Notes under the pieces: model-generated
Seen by the model: only the letters and a program-made list of their open reading frames with translations
Told to the model about the DNA's origin: nothing
Databases searched by the model: none
Shown here: piece after piece, positions 35,965-46,713 of the stretch
Layout: each line of letters opens with the position of its first letter
How positions within the stretch are numbered: position 1 is the stretch's first letter
Translations under genes and position numbers: made by a program
From: Cohnella sp. AR92
Lineage (GTDB): Bacteria; Bacillota; Bacilli; Paenibacillales; Paenibacillaceae
NCBI RefSeq assembly: GCF_003990975.1
Contig: NZ_RZJR01000002.1
Span: 96,741 to 160,740 of the forward strand
Reading direction: 5' to 3'
Length of the DNA: 64,000 nt

Positions 35965-36738
35965 TTATTCCTTGCCGTTCCAAGGAACCTGCGTCTTCGC
36001 CAGCCAGCGAATGAACAGATCCAGCAGAACCGCAATCAAACCCATAAGCAGAATTCCGACGAATATCACGTCGCTTCGCAGAAACTTGCTGGCGTCAAGC
36101 ACCATCCAGCCCATGCCGGACACGGCGGCGACCATCTCCGCGGCGACCAGGGTCGTATAGGTCATCCCCATCGCCGTGCGAATGCCGGTGAAGATATCGG
36201 GCAGACATGACGGGAAGATCACGAAGAGAAACACTTGCCCGCGGCTCGCGCCGAGCGAACGCGCGGCCAGGATACGGTCCCGCGGAATGCGGGCGACGCC
36301 GGCCACGACGGCGATATAAAGCGGAGCGAAGGCCGCGAGGAAAAGCAAGGCGATCTTGGAGGAATCGCCGATGCCGAGCCAGAGGACAAGCAGCGTATAA
36401 TAAGCCAACGGCGGCAAAGGACGGTAAAATTCGATGAGCGGGTCGATCAGCGCCCGCAGTTTAGGCGAATATCCGCTGGCGAGTCCGAGCGGGACGGCCG
36501 TGAACAGCGCTAGAACAAAAGCAAGCGCCAGGCGTTTCAGGCTCTCTCCGATATGCTTGGCGAGCGGACTGCCCTTGTAGCCTTCGCGGCAAATATCGAC
36601 GAACGCGTCCCACACCCGGTGCGGGGAAGGCACGAACAGCGGATTGACCCAGCCCCAGGCGGTAGAGATCTCCCATAGAGCGAGCAGCAGGGCGACGGAC
36701 AGCAGCGACAGCCAGCCATTCCAGGAACGGATTCGCAT
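35965..36738 (-). CDS. ssuC: Aliphatic sulfonate ABC permease
   Basis: 257 residues from ATG 36738 (MRIRSWNGW), about six membrane helices, with the permease EAA-like loop AARSLGASRGQVFLFVIFPS and the TauC/SsuC pattern FYRPLPPLAYYTLLVLWLGI. The frame is open up to 36810, which would overlap ssuD by 59 bp. The shorter start avoids this overlap but its GAGG site is 11 nt away, so the start is uncertain. Confidence 0.87.
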   Translation of the reverse strand: MRIRSWNGWLSLLSVALLLALWEISTAWGWVNPLFVPSPHRVWDAFVDICREGYKGSPLAKHIGESLKRLALAFVLALFTAVPLGLASGYSPKLRALIDPLIEFYRPLPPLAYYTLLVLWLGIGDSSKIALLFLAAFAPLYIAVVAGVARIPRDRILAARSLGASRGQVFLFVIFPSCLPDIFTGIRTAMGMTYTTLVAAEMVAAVSGMGWMVLDASKFLRSDVIFVGILLMGLIAVLLDLFIRWLAKTQVPWNGKE

Positions 36739-36751
36739 GAGCGGGGCTGCC

Positions 36752-37903
36752 TCAGTTCCCGCCGGACGGGATATGCTCGTAGGCGACGATCTCTCCGGAC
36801 TTGCGGGCATAGGGTTTAGTCGATCCTGATTCCGCAGCCGCGCCGTTCCCGCGCTTCAAAGGCAGCAGCGGGAACAACAGCTCGGCGGTGCGGTATGCTT
36901 CCTCCAGGTGAGGATAACCGGACAAAATAAACTTCTCGATACCGAGGTTCGCATATTCCCGAAGCCGCTTCGCCACCGTCTCCGGGTCGCCGACCAGAGC
37001 CGTTCCGGCGCCGCCGCGAACGAGTCCGATTCCCGCCCACAGGTTCGGCGATACGACCAGGTTGCCTCGGCTTCCGCCATGAAGCTCGGTCATAAGCCGC
37101 TGCCCGTGCGAGTCCATCCGCGCGTACACCTGCTGCGCCTTCGCGATCGTGTCGTCGTCCAGATGCCGGATCAGATCGTCGGCGGCGGCCCAGGCTTCCT
37201 GCTCCGTCTCGCGGACGATCACGTGAAGCCGGATACCGAACTTGAGCTCACGGCCCTCGGCGGCGGCTCGCTTGCGCACGGCCTCCAGCTTCTTCTCGAC
37301 TTGGGCCGGCGGTTCCCCCCAAGTCAGATACACATCGCAATGCTTCGCCGCGATGTCGATGCCCTTCGGCGAGGATCCGCCGAAGAAGAGAGGCGGATGC
37401 GGGGCTTGCGCGGGCGGGTAGAACACCCGGGCTCCGTTCACGCGCAGATGCTCTCCCTCGAGAGTCACCTCTTCCCCGCTCAGAACCCTTTTCCAAATAT
37501 CGAGGAATTCATCGGTCAACCCATACCGTTCGTCATGCCCGAGGAAGACTCCGTCCGCTTCAAGCTCCTCGGGATCGCCGCCCGCGACGACGTTGATCAG
37601 AAGCCTTCCTTCCGATATCCGGTCGAACGTGGAGGCCATTCGCGCCGCCAGCGTCGGGCTCATCAGCCCGGGCCGCACCGCGACGAGAAACTTCAGCCTG
37701 CGGGTCGCCGGAATGAGAGTAGAAGCCGTTACCCAGGAGTCCTCGCAGGACCTCCCGGTCGGAAGCAGCACGCCTTCGTAGCCGAGATCGTCCGCCGCTA
37801 AGGCAACCTGGTGCAGATAGGCGGGCGATAATTGGCGTGCGCCTCGGCTCGTGCCGATATGGCGGCCATCGCCGTAGGTCGGAATGAACCAGAACAATTC
37901 CAT
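36752..37903 (-). CDS. ssuD: FMNH2-dependent alkanesulfonate monooxygenase
   Basis: 383 residues. Desulfonates alkanesulfonates to aldehyde and sulfite with FMNH2 from a partner reductase, supplying sulfur. Luciferase-like fold with [56 protein letters not shown] and [11 protein letters not shown], all typical of SsuD. No ssuE reductase is seen nearby. First gene of the operon, preceded by an ~157-nt leader with a terminator hairpin. Confidence 0.93.
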   Translation of the reverse strand: MELFWFIPTYGDGRHIGTSRGARQLSPAYLHQVALAADDLGYEGVLLPTGRSCEDSWVTASTLIPATRRLKFLVAVRPGLMSPTLAARMASTFDRISEGRLLINVVAGGDPEELEADGVFLGHDERYGLTDEFLDIWKRVLSGEEVTLEGEHLRVNGARVFYPPAQAPHPPLFFGGSSPKGIDIAAKHCDVYLTWGEPPAQVEKKLEAVRKRAAAEGRELKFGIRLHVIVRETEQEAWAAADDLIRHLDDDTIAKAQQVYARMDSHGQRLMTELHGGSRGNLVVSPNLWAGIGLVRGGAGTALVGDPETVAKRLREYANLGIEKFILSGYPHLEEAYRTAELLFPLLPLKRGNGAAAESGSTKPYARKSGEIVAYEHIPSGGN

Positions 37904-37926
37904 GTCGTTCTCCCCTTTGATTGAAT

Positions 37927-38060
37927 AAAAAAAGATCCAACGTCACGCCGAAGACGCCCATGGGGGAAAAGCGCCTTCGACGGTCGTTGAATCTCCGGTG
38001 ATCCGGTCGATTCTCTCGATTCGGTTCTATGGACGATCCGTTCTGCAACGGATCTGCTCG
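37927..38060 (-). promoter_or_regulatory. ssu leader with conditional-looking terminator
   Basis: On the minus strand, a hairpin with perfect arms GATCCGTT/AACGGATC (38035-38054) is followed by a second, long imperfect hairpin (arms ~37970-37993 and 37935-37957) that ends in seven T residues (37927-37933), 24 nt before the ssuD start. A terminator between promoter and first gene implies attenuation. No S-box, T-box or other known riboswitch core is recognised. Confidence 0.6.
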
Positions 38061-38066
38061 GGACTA

Positions 38067-38095
38067 ATCGTAACCAATTATTCCTAGTTTGTCAA
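38067..38095 (-). promoter_or_regulatory. Sigma-A promoter of the ssu operon
   Basis: -35 TTGACA (38090-38095) and -10 TACGAT (38067-38072) with a 17-bp spacer. Confidence 0.8.
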
Positions 38096-38151
38096 TCGGA
38101 TTATTGTATTTTATTGTATGGTGTCCATCCGCCGAATGGCTTCATTAGCTC

Positions 38152-38174
38152 GCCTCTCCCCTTCGCTCAGGAGC
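38152..38174 (-). repeat. Dispersed short repeat, copy 1
   Basis: GCCTCTCCC-C-TTCGCTCAGGAGC. Its reverse complement matches copy 2 (38342-38364) at 22 of 23 positions. One of six related intergenic copies in the window. Confidence 0.8.
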
Positions 38175-38220
38175 GGAATAGGCTCAGGAACATTTCCTGC
38201 CCCGCTGCTTCCCGTCCTTC

Positions 38221-38304
38221 TGTTCTTCTGTTCTTCTGTTCTTCTGTTCTTCTGTTCTTCTGTTCTTCTGTTCTTCTGTTCTTCTGTTCTTCTGTTCTTC
38301 TGTT
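38221..38304. repeat. Octanucleotide microsatellite (TGTTCTTC)10
   Basis: Ten perfect tandem copies of TGTTCTTC from 38221 to 38300, plus a partial copy. It reads open in several frames only because of its composition; an apparent minus-strand frame (EEQKNRRT repeats) is not a gene. It lies between two inverted copies of the dispersed repeat. Confidence 0.95.
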
Positions 38305-38341
38305 CCAATCCCATGCGTTTTCCAACTTTCTTACTCGACAG

Positions 38342-38364
38342 GCTCCTGAGCGAATGGGAGAGGC
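38342..38364 (+). repeat. Dispersed short repeat, copy 2
   Basis: GCTCCTGAGCGAATGGGAGA followed by GGC; inverted relative to copy 1. Confidence 0.8.
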
Positions 38365-38387
38365 GGCCTAAGCCGACGAAAAGGCAA

Positions 38388-38415
38388 AAGCCGCTCTCTC
38401 GGAAGAGAACGGCTT
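38388..38415 (-). terminator. Terminator of the pyr operon
   Basis: AAGCCGTTCTC / GAGAGCGGCTT on the minus strand, followed by TTGCCTTTTCG. Confidence 0.8.
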
Positions 38416-38432
38416 CGCTAAGCGAAAATCGA

Positions 38433-39080
38433 TTAAACGCCGAACGCGGAAGGATTCTCGCGCCACGATTGAAGCAAGGCTACGTCCTCTTCGCGGATCG
38501 CGCCTGACTCCACGGCTACCTTGATCAGCGCCGAGTAGTTGGACAGCGTGTCGAGCGGAATGTCCTCTGCCGCGAATGCGTCCAAGGCGTTCTGGAACTG
38601 GTAGGTGAAAATAGCGACGACGCCCTGCACCTCGCAGCCGGCCTCGCGAACGGCTACCGCTGCCTTCAGCGAGCTGCCTCCCGTGGAGATCAGGTCTTCG
38701 ATGAGAACGACCTTCTGCCCCGGCGCGTAGTGGCCTTCGATCTGATTCGTCTTGCCATGGCCCTTAGCCTTGTCGCGCACGTACAGCATCGGAAGGTTAA
38801 GCTTGTGGGCGACCCATGCGGCGTGCGGAATGCCGCCCGTCGCGATGCCGGCAACGGCCTGGCAGTCCGGGTATTTCTCGCGGATGATCGCCGCGAAGCC
38901 TTCCGCGATCAAGTCGCGAATCGCCGGATAAGACATCGTGAGGCGGTTGTCGCAGTAGATCGGGGACTTGATGCCCGACGTCCAGGTGAACGGCTCATGC
39001 GGGCGAAGCGCGACGGCGTTAATGCTAAGCAAGCCTCTGGCAATCTCGGCTGGCAGCTGGGCAAGTTCGGTAGTGGACAT
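38433..39080 (-). CDS. pyrE: Orotate phosphoribosyltransferase
   Basis: 215 residues from ATG 39080, which overlaps the pyrF stop as TAATG; GAGGAG lies 10 nt upstream. PRPP-binding loop VVLIEDLISTGGSSLKAAVA (~120-139) and VAGIATGGIPHAAWVAH are type I PRTase hallmarks. Converts orotate + PRPP to OMP. Last gene of the pyr operon. Confidence 0.95.
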   Translation of the reverse strand: MSTTELAQLPAEIARGLLSINAVALRPHEPFTWTSGIKSPIYCDNRLTMSYPAIRDLIAEGFAAIIREKYPDCQAVAGIATGGIPHAAWVAHKLNLPMLYVRDKAKGHGKTNQIEGHYAPGQKVVLIEDLISTGGSSLKAAVAVREAGCEVQGVVAIFTYQFQNALDAFAAEDIPLDTLSNYSALIKVAVESGAIREEDVALLQSWRENPSAFGV

Positions 39081-39823
39081 TAAGAGCACATCTCCTCGAT
39101 AATTTTATTCAAAGCGGCGGCTGGATCCGGCGCGCCCGTAATCGGGCGGCCGATGACGAGATAGTCCGTGCCGCCGATAACCGCGTCATGCGGAGTCGTG
39201 ATGCGCTGCTGGTCGCCCGCGTCGGAGCCTTTCGGGCGAATACCCGGGGTAACGGTCAAGAAGTCCGTGCCGCAGGCCGACTTGATCGCGCCAACCTCCA
39301 GTGGAGAAGCAACCACGCCGTCGAGACCGGCTTCCTTCGTCAGTCCGGCATAACGGAGAACGGCTTCCTCTACCGTCCCCGGAATGCCGATCTCTCCGTT
39401 CAACGTCGCTTGATTCGTGCTGGTCAGCTGCGTGACCGCGATAATAAGCGGTCGGCTCGCGGCCTCTCCTGCGTCCAGCGCCTCCTGCACGCCTTGGGCC
39501 GCTCCGCGAAGCATGGCGATGCCTCCTGCCGCGTGGACGTTGAACATATCCACGCCAAGCTTGGCGATGCTGCGGGAGCCGCCTCTTACCGTATTGGGAA
39601 TGTCGTGAAGCTTAAGATCCAGGAAAATCTTGAAGCCGCGTGCCTTCAGTTCGCGAACGACATCCGCGCCGGCCGCATAGAACAGCTCCAGGCCGACTTT
39701 GGCCCAGCAGCCCGCTCCTTGCAGTTGGTCGGCCAGCAGAAGAGCCGCCTTGGCGTCCGGCTTGTCCAGCGCCACCATTACTTTCGCCGCCGCTTGCTCC
39801 GGCGATAGCTTCGTCTTCGTCAC
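39080..39823 (-). CDS. pyrF: Orotidine 5'-phosphate decarboxylase
   Basis: 247 residues with a GTG start at 39823 (GGAGAGG upstream). Decarboxylates OMP to UMP. Catalytic array K-x-x-D in FLDLKLHDIPNTVRG (~60-74); VTPGIRPKGSDAGDQQR and YLVIGRPITGAPDP complete the phosphate-binding loop. Between pyrF and carB a GC-rich hairpin (39880-39918) without T run may stabilise or process the mRNA. Confidence 0.95.
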   Translation of the reverse strand: MTKTKLSPEQAAAKVMVALDKPDAKAALLLADQLQGAGCWAKVGLELFYAAGADVVRELKARGFKIFLDLKLHDIPNTVRGGSRSIAKLGVDMFNVHAAGGIAMLRGAAQGVQEALDAGEAASRPLIIAVTQLTSTNQATLNGEIGIPGTVEEAVLRYAGLTKEAGLDGVVASPLEVGAIKSACGTDFLTVTPGIRPKGSDAGDQQRITTPHDAVIGGTDYLVIGRPITGAPDPAAALNKIIEEMCS

Positions 39824-39928
39824 TTCTTCCCTCTCCTTTGGCGCGCCAATTCGCGTTTGACGTTCTATTCATGCAGAAGCCCGGGCCCCCGCCGCTTTGT
39901 TGCAGGGGACCGGGCGTATTGCTCACCT

Positions 39929-42900
39929 TTACTGAAGAACCGGCATCGGTTCGCTGGAGAAGCGAAGCGTCTGCAGCATGTTGAGCAGAGCGCTCACCGT
40001 ATCGAGCGAGGTCAAGCAGACCACGCCGTTCTCGACCGCTTCGCGGCGAATCCGGAAGCCGTCGCGCTCCGGAGTCTTGCCCTTCGTCAGCGTGTTGACG
40101 ACGAATTGCGCTTGGCCGGTGCGGATCAGGTCGAGGATGTTCGGCGTACCTTCGGTCAGCTTGTTCACGCGCTTCACGCGCATGCCCGCTTGTTCAAGCG
40201 CGTCAGCCGTGCCGCCGGTTGCCATCAGCTTGAAACCGAGGTTGTAGAAGCCGCGGAGAATCTCGACCGCTTCTTCCTTGTCCTTGTCGGCAACCGTCGC
40301 TATGATCGTTCCGGATTGCGGAATTTTCATGCCGGAGCCGATGAGGCCCTTGAACAACGCCTTAGCGAACAGACGGTCGCGGCCCATGACTTCGCCGGTC
40401 GACTTCATCTCCGGCGTCAGCGTCGGGTCGACGCGGCGCAGCTTCGCGAAGGAGAACACCGGAACCTTGACGGAGACATGATCGTCTTCCGGCCACAGGC
40501 CGTCGTTGTAGCCCAGGTCCTTCAGCTTCACGCCGAGGATCGCTTGAGTAGCCAGGTTCGCCATCGGCACGTTCGTTACCTTGGACAGGAACGGAACCGT
40601 ACGCGAGGAGCGCGGATTGACTTCGATGACATACACTTGGTCCTGCCAGACGACGAACTGGATGTTGACCAGGCCGATCGTCTTCAGTTCCTTCGCGATG
40701 CGCGTCGTGATGTCGATCGCTTGCTTCTTGATGTCATCCGACAGCGTCTGCGGCGGATATACCGCGATCGAGTCGCCGGAGTGAACGCCGGCGCGCTCGA
40801 TGTGCTCCATGATTCCCGGGATCAGTACCGTTTCGCCGTCGCAGATGGCGTCGACTTCGATCTCCTTGCCCAGCATGTAACGGTCGATCAGAACCGGATG
40901 CTCCGGATTGATCTTGACGGCTACCTTCATGTAAGCCAGCAGCTCTTCGTCGGAGTAGACGATCTCCATCGCGCGGCCGCCCAGGACATAAGACGGACGT
41001 ACAAGCACCGGATAGCCGAGCTCACTTGCCGTGCCGACCGCTTCGTCAACCGAAGTGACCGTGCTGCCCTTAGGCTGGCGGATATCCAGCCTGCGAAGAA
41101 GCGCTTCGAATCTCTTGCGGTCTTCGGCTTCGTCGATGCTGTCCAGCGAAGTGCCGAGGATGCGAACGCCTGCCTTGGCGAGCGGGCCGGCCAGGTTGAT
41201 CGCCGTTTGGCCGCCGAACTGGACGATGACGCCGATCGGCTTCTCTTGCTCGATGACATTCATGACGTCTTCGAAGAAGAGCGGTTCGAAGTACAGGCGG
41301 TCCGACGTGTTGAAGTCGGTCGATACCGTCTCCGGGTTGTTGTTTATGATGACCGCTTCATAGCCTGCGTTGCGCAATGCCCATACCGCATGAACGGTCG
41401 AGTAGTCGAACTCGATGCCTTGCCCGATCCGGATCGGACCGGAGCCCAGAACGATGACTTTCTCCTTCTTGCTCGGAAGTACTTCATTCTCGGTCTCATA
41501 GGTCGAGTAGTAGTAAGGAGTGGAAGCTTCGAACTCGGCCGCGCAAGTGTCGACCATCTTATAGACCGGCTTCAGGCCTTGCTGCAGGCGAAGGGCGCGA
41601 ACGTCCGCTTCCGCCGTATGAGCCGCGCTTGAACCTTGGCCTTCCTTGCGAAGCTCCGCGATCGCGCGGTCCGTGAAGCCCATGCGCTTCGCTTGGTACA
41701 GCGTCTCTTGCGTTAGGCCCGGCTCTCTGCGAATCGTGTCCTCGAAGGCGATGATGCGCTCGATCTTGTCGAGGAACCACCAGTCGATGTTCGTGACGTC
41801 CTGAATCTTCTGCAAGCCCCAGCCGCGGCGGAACGCTTCGGCAACGAGGAACAGGCGCTCGTCGTCCGGCTTCGCCAGGCGATTCGTCAGGGTCTCTTCG
41901 TCCAGCTCGTTCGCTCCCTTCAGAAGCAGACGGTGGACGCCGATCTCCAAGGAACGAATCGCTTTGTGGATCGATTCTTCGAACGTGCGGCCGATAGCCA
42001 TGACTTCGCCGGTCGCTTTCATCTGGGTGCCCAGCTTGCGGTTGGCGTCCGTGAACTTATCGAACGGCCAGCGCGGAATCTTACTGACGATGTAGTCCAG
42101 CGTCGGCTCGAAGCAAGCGTACGTTTGGCCCGTGACCGGGTTCACGATCTCGTCGAGCGTGTAGCCGACGGCGATCTTCGCCGCCATCTTGGCGATCGGA
42201 TAGCCCGTTGCCTTCGACGCAAGCGCCGAGGAGCGGCTGACGCGCGGGTTAACTTCGATAACGTAGTATTGGTAGCTCTGCGGATCGAGCGCGAACTGCA
42301 CGTTGCAGCCGCCTTCGATGTTCAGGGCGCGGATGATCTTCAGGGATGCCGAACGGAGCATTTGGTACTCGCGGTCGGACAGCGTCTGGCTCGGGGCCAC
42401 GACGATGCTGTCGCCCGTATGGACGCCGACAGGGTCGAGGTTCTCCATGTTGCAGACGACGATACAGTTGTCGTTCGCGTCGCGCATAACCTCGTACTCG
42501 ACTTCCTTCATGCCGGCGATCGATTTCTCGATAAGGCACTGTCCGATCGGGCTGTAGCGGATGCCGTTCGCAACCGTCTCGCGGAGCTCTTCTTCGTTGC
42601 CGACGATGCCGCCGCCGGTTCCGCCCAGCGTGTAAGCCGGACGAACGATAACCGGATAGCCGATCGTGTTCGCGAAGTCGACGGCTCCTTGAACCGTCGT
42701 GACGATGTCGCTCTCCGGAACCGGTTGATCCAGCTCGCGCATGAGCTCGCGGAACAGGTCGCGGTCTTCCGCCTTCTCGATCGCGGTCAATTGCGTACCG
42801 AGCAGCTTGACTTTCTCTTTCTCGAGGACGCCGGCGCGGGCCAGCTCGACCGCCATGTTCAGACCCGTTTGGCCGCCCAGCGTCGGAAGCAAGCCGTCCG

Positions 42901-43147
42901 GACGTTCTTGGCGGATGATCTGGGAGACGAACTCCAGGTTGATCGGTTCGATGTAGACCTTGTCGGCCATGTTCGTGTCGGTCATGATCGTGGCCGGGTT
43001 GCTGTTGATCAGGACGACTTCAAGTCCTTCTTCCTTCAACGCTTGGCAAGCTTGAGTTCCTGCATAGTCGAATTCCGCCGCTTGTCCGATGACGATCGGG
43101 CCGGAGCCAATAACGAGAATCTTCTTGAGGTTTTTATTTTTGGGCAT
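39929..43147 (-). CDS. carB: Carbamoyl-phosphate synthase, large subunit
   Basis: 1072 residues, the usual size. Two ATP-grasp synthetase halves: [20 protein letters not shown] at the start and the duplicate [20 protein letters not shown] near residue 565, with glycine-rich loops GGTGGGIV in the first half. The C-terminal ~130 residues are the MGS-like allosteric domain ([17 protein letters not shown]). Makes carbamoyl phosphate from bicarbonate, 2 ATP and ammonia from CarA. Overlaps carA by 14 bp, with GAGGAG upstream. Confidence 0.97.
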   Translation of the reverse strand: MPKNKNLKKILVIGSGPIVIGQAAEFDYAGTQACQALKEEGLEVVLINSNPATIMTDTNMADKVYIEPINLEFVSQIIRQERPDGLLPTLGGQTGLNMAVELARAGVLEKEKVKLLGTQLTAIEKAEDRDLFRELMRELDQPVPESDIVTTVQGAVDFANTIGYPVIVRPAYTLGGTGGGIVGNEEELRETVANGIRYSPIGQCLIEKSIAGMKEVEYEVMRDANDNCIVVCNMENLDPVGVHTGDSIVVAPSQTLSDREYQMLRSASLKIIRALNIEGGCNVQFALDPQSYQYYVIEVNPRVSRSSALASKATGYPIAKMAAKIAVGYTLDEIVNPVTGQTYACFEPTLDYIVSKIPRWPFDKFTDANRKLGTQMKATGEVMAIGRTFEESIHKAIRSLEIGVHRLLLKGANELDEETLTNRLAKPDDERLFLVAEAFRRGWGLQKIQDVTNIDWWFLDKIERIIAFEDTIRREPGLTQETLYQAKRMGFTDRAIAELRKEGQGSSAAHTAEADVRALRLQQGLKPVYKMVDTCAAEFEASTPYYYSTYETENEVLPSKKEKVIVLGSGPIRIGQGIEFDYSTVHAVWALRNAGYEAVIINNNPETVSTDFNTSDRLYFEPLFFEDVMNVIEQEKPIGVIVQFGGQTAINLAGPLAKAGVRILGTSLDSIDEAEDRKRFEALLRRLDIRQPKGSTVTSVDEAVGTASELGYPVLVRPSYVLGGRAMEIVYSDEELLAYMKVAVKINPEHPVLIDRYMLGKEIEVDAICDGETVLIPGIMEHIERAGVHSGDSIAVYPPQTLSDDIKKQAIDITTRIAKELKTIGLVNIQFVVWQDQVYVIEVNPRSSRTVPFLSKVTNVPMANLATQAILGVKLKDLGYNDGLWPEDDHVSVKVPVFSFAKLRRVDPTLTPEMKSTGEVMGRDRLFAKALFKGLIGSGMKIPQSGTIIATVADKDKEEAVEILRGFYNLGFKLMATGGTADALEQAGMRVKRVNKLTEGTPNILDLIRTGQAQFVVNTLTKGKTPERDGFRIRREAVENGVVCLTSLDTVSALLNMLQTLRFSSEPMPVLQ

Positions 43148-44279
43148 ATTGCAGTTCTCCTCTCAGCGACTCTGCCAATTGCGCCTGACGCGGACGCTGC
43201 GGGTTGGCGGATTTATGTTCCCGAATCATAGTGATGAAGCGATCGAACAGATAGCTGTTGTCGAAAGGTCCCGGAGCGGCTTCCGGATGGTATTGCACCG
43301 TGAACGCCGGGTATTTCTTATGCTTCAGGCCTTCGATGGTCTTATCGTTGTTGTTGATATGCGTGACTTCCAGCTCCGTACCGGCGATCGTGTCTTCCTT
43401 AACGGTGTAGCCATGGTTCTGGGACGTGATGAAGCAGCGTCCGGATTCCAGCTCCTTCACCGGATGGTTGCCGCCGCGGTGGCCGAACTTCAGCTTGTCG
43501 GTGTCCGCGCCGCAGGCGAGGGCGAACAGCTGGTGGCCAAGGCAGATGCCGAAGATCGGGAATTCGCCGAGCAGCTGGCGGATCGTCTCGACCGCATGGG
43601 GAACATCCTTCGGATCCCCGGGGCCGTTCGACAGTTGGATGCCGTCCGGAGACAGGCGGCGAATCTCTTCAGCGGTCGTGTCGTGCGGAACGACGACGAC
43701 GTCGCAGCCGCGTTGAGTCAGCTCGCGCAGAATGCCGCTCTTCGCGCCGTAGTCGATCAGGACGATGCGCTCGCGGTTGCCGGGGCTGGAGAAGATGCTC
43801 TTCGTCGAAGTGCGGGCTACTTGGTCGCGCAGCAACGAGGAGACGGACAGGCGCTCGGCCAGCTCTTCGACGCGTTCGTTGCCCGTCGTCAGAATGCCCT
43901 TCATCGTTCCGTGCTGGCGCAGGATTCTCGTCAGCATGCGGGTATCGATCTCGCTGATGCCGATAATGCCGTACTCTTTAAGCAGGTGATCAAGAGTGTA
44001 TTGAGCGCGCCAGTTGCTTGGCACGTCTTCGTGACGGCGAACGACGAATCCGTGAATGTAAGGCCGGACGGATTCGAAGTCGTCCCGGTTGATTCCATAG
44101 TTGCCGATAAGCGGGAACGTCATCGTGACGATCTGTCCGCAATAGGAGGGGTCGGACAATACTTCCTGGTAGCCGGTAATCCCCGTGTTGAATACGACCT
44201 CGCCTGTGGAAGCTCCTTCTGCACCGAAACCTTTTCCCGTAAACAGGGTGCCGTCTTCCAACAACAATCTTGCTTGCAT
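43134..44279 (-). CDS. carA: Carbamoyl-phosphate synthase, small (glutaminase) subunit
   Basis: 381 residues. Class I amidotransferase domain with nucleophile Cys in [15 protein letters not shown] (~245) and the catalytic His-Pro-Glu in [11 protein letters not shown]. The N-terminal CPSase_sm domain contains [20 protein letters not shown]. Hydrolyses glutamine and channels ammonia to CarB. Start has GAGGAGG. Confidence 0.96.
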   Translation of the reverse strand: MQARLLLEDGTLFTGKGFGAEGASTGEVVFNTGITGYQEVLSDPSYCGQIVTMTFPLIGNYGINRDDFESVRPYIHGFVVRRHEDVPSNWRAQYTLDHLLKEYGIIGISEIDTRMLTRILRQHGTMKGILTTGNERVEELAERLSVSSLLRDQVARTSTKSIFSSPGNRERIVLIDYGAKSGILRELTQRGCDVVVVPHDTTAEEIRRLSPDGIQLSNGPGDPKDVPHAVETIRQLLGEFPIFGICLGHQLFALACGADTDKLKFGHRGGNHPVKELESGRCFITSQNHGYTVKEDTIAGTELEVTHINNNDKTIEGLKHKKYPAFTVQYHPEAAPGPFDNSYLFDRFITMIREHKSANPQRPRQAQLAESLRGELQYAQK

Positions 44280-44329
44280 CCCGATTCCTCCTCAAGTATA
44301 TGCGTAGGGCCTGCAGCCGTCCCTTGACT

Positions 44330-45637
44330 TTACCCTTGCGTAATGCCGTTCTCTTCCGTCCAGACCACTTGGCCGTTCACCATCGTAAGAGCCGGCCATC
44401 CATAAAGCTTCCAGCCGGCGAACGGAGTGTTCCGTCCTTGCGTCAGGAACGTCTCGGGATTCACTTCCCGTTCGTTCTCCAGGTCGAGCAGAACCAGATC
44501 CGCGGGAGCGCCCGGTTCGAGCTTGCCGCTCGCGAGCCGGAACACTCTCGCCGGATCGCTTGTCATTCGGCGCAGCAGGAATTCCAGCGTCCAGCGTCCC
44601 GTCTTGACGAACTTCGTGTAGAGCAGCGGGAACGCCGTCTCGAAGCCGACGATGCCGAACGGAGCGCGTTCCATTCCCTTTGCTTTCTCCTCGGCGCTGT
44701 GCGGAGCGTGGTCGGTGACGATGATGTCGATCGTTCCTTCCTCCAGCGCCTTGATGCAGGCTTCCACGTCGCGCGGCGTGCGCAGCGGCGGGTTCATCTT
44801 CCAGTTCGCGTCCATCGAATCCGGAATGTCTTCGTCGGAGAGAACCAGATGGTGCGGGCATACTTCCGCGGTAACGTTGACGCCGATCGACTTGCCCAGC
44901 TTGATCAGCCGAATCGATTGCTCCGTGCTGACGTGGCAGACATGGTAGTGGACTCCGGTCGCTTCCGACAGCAGAATGTCGCGGCCGACGTGGATCGCTT
45001 CGGATTCGTTCGGGATCCCCTTCAATCCGTGCTTGCGGGAGAAGGCCCCTTCCGTTACCGCCGCGCCTACAACGAGCGAGTCGTCTTCGCAGTGGGCAAT
45101 GACCGGCATATCCAGCGACTTCGCGAGCGTCATCGCGTCCTTCATCATCTGCGCGTTCTGCACGCCGACTCCGTCATCCGTGAAGCCGATCGCGCCGGCT
45201 TCCTTGAGCGCGGCGAAATCCGTCAGCTCGCGGCCGAGCTCGTTCTTCGTAATGGCGGCGTAAGGGAGCACGTTGACGACCCCTTCTGTCTCCGCTTTAT
45301 CCAGAATGAACTTGACCGTGTCGGGAGTGTCCGTCACCGGGCGCGTATTCGGCATGCAGGCGATCGTCGTGAATCCGCCCTTGGCCGCCGAGCGCGTGCC
45401 GGAGGCGATCGTTTCCTTGTGCTCGAAGCCGGGTTCTCTCAGATGGACGTGCATATCGATGAATCCCAGGGAGATCAGCTTGCCGGTTGCATCTATGATT
45501 TCGCATCCTGCCGTGTCGGGGCTTGCGCTCCCGTTAGCCAGCTCGGCGATTTTGCCGTCAACGACTTTGATGTGCTTGGTTTCGAGAGCGTCGTTCGTTC
45601 CACTCGCGAACAGCGCGTTCAGAATCCAGGTTGCCAT
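44330..45637 (-). CDS. pyrC: Dihydroorotase (type I)
   Basis: 435 residues. Zn-binding motif DMHVHLREPGFEHKETI (~60), catalytic VTDHAPHSAEEKA (~305) and PFGIVGFETAFPLLYT are diagnostic of class I dihydroorotase. Cyclises carbamoyl-aspartate to dihydroorotate. AGAGGAGG upstream. It has its own promoter in the 187-bp gap to pyrR, the place where pyrB would be expected. Confidence 0.96.
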   Translation of the reverse strand: MATWILNALFASGTNDALETKHIKVVDGKIAELANGSASPDTAGCEIIDATGKLISLGFIDMHVHLREPGFEHKETIASGTRSAAKGGFTTIACMPNTRPVTDTPDTVKFILDKAETEGVVNVLPYAAITKNELGRELTDFAALKEAGAIGFTDDGVGVQNAQMMKDAMTLAKSLDMPVIAHCEDDSLVVGAAVTEGAFSRKHGLKGIPNESEAIHVGRDILLSEATGVHYHVCHVSTEQSIRLIKLGKSIGVNVTAEVCPHHLVLSDEDIPDSMDANWKMNPPLRTPRDVEACIKALEEGTIDIIVTDHAPHSAEEKAKGMERAPFGIVGFETAFPLLYTKFVKTGRWTLEFLLRRMTSDPARVFRLASGKLEPGAPADLVLLDLENEREVNPETFLTQGRNTPFAGWKLYGWPALTMVNGQVVWTEENGITQG

Positions 45638-45702
45638 TGCTTTTAAATCCTCCTCTGACGCATTTGCCTAGTTCGATAGCAGCTATGGCTCTTGTGCATC
45701 TT

Positions 45703-45741
45703 TATACATTTTATTGTATAACTATAACGGCGTTTTGTCAC
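45703..45741 (-). promoter_or_regulatory. Promoter of pyrC-carAB-pyrFE with an overlapping palindrome
   Basis: -35 GTGACA (45736-45741), 17-bp spacer, -10 TACAAT (45713-45718). The inverted repeat TATACA-N6-TGTATA (45703-45720) overlaps the -10 and could be an operator. Confidence 0.6.
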
Positions 45742-45823
45742 TAAACGAATGAAGAAATTCCGCTAGGAAATTCGAGCCCTCGTTCGCCCTCGCGCCTACC
45801 TCGTCCAAAGCAGGCTTCCCTTG

Positions 45824-46560
<737 letters not shown>

Positions 46561-46650
46561 GGTACCGTTTCATCAGAAGAATTATCGCACTTTCGACAAG
46601 CTCTGTCAACCGCTTATCCTGCTATTCTCCGTTATTCTGCCCAACGGACA

Positions 46651-46703
46651 AGAAAACCTTGAGCCGCGATTAAACATCGCAGCCCAAGGCTTCCAAGGTT
46701 ACC
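46651..46703 (-). terminator. dapL terminator
   Basis: Outer AACCTTG/CAAGGTT and inner GCTGCGAT/ATCGCGGC stems, then TTCTTG on the minus strand. Confidence 0.75.
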
Positions 46704-46713
46704 CAAATTCAAT

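Noticed and set aside
37927..38060. S-box (SAM) or T-box riboswitch upstream of ssuD
   Set aside because: Neither the S-box conserved core nor the AGGGTGGTACCACG T-box sequence is present; kept only as an unassigned leader.
38221..38304. Possible CRISPR array
   Set aside because: Units are 8 bp with no spacers. No other repeat in the window has CRISPR-like spacing and no cas genes are present.
38111..38314. Minus-strand frame with EEQKNRRT repeats as a possible repeat protein
   Set aside because: It is the octanucleotide microsatellite read as codons; no ribosome site and no sequence outside the repeat resembling a protein.
39857..41632. Long plus-strand open frame (591 codons) opposite carB
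   Set aside because: It lies fully antisense to carB, has no ribosome site, and arises from high-GC codon bias. The other long frames antisense to glnS, ileS, sigma factors and solute-binding genes were rejected for the same reason.
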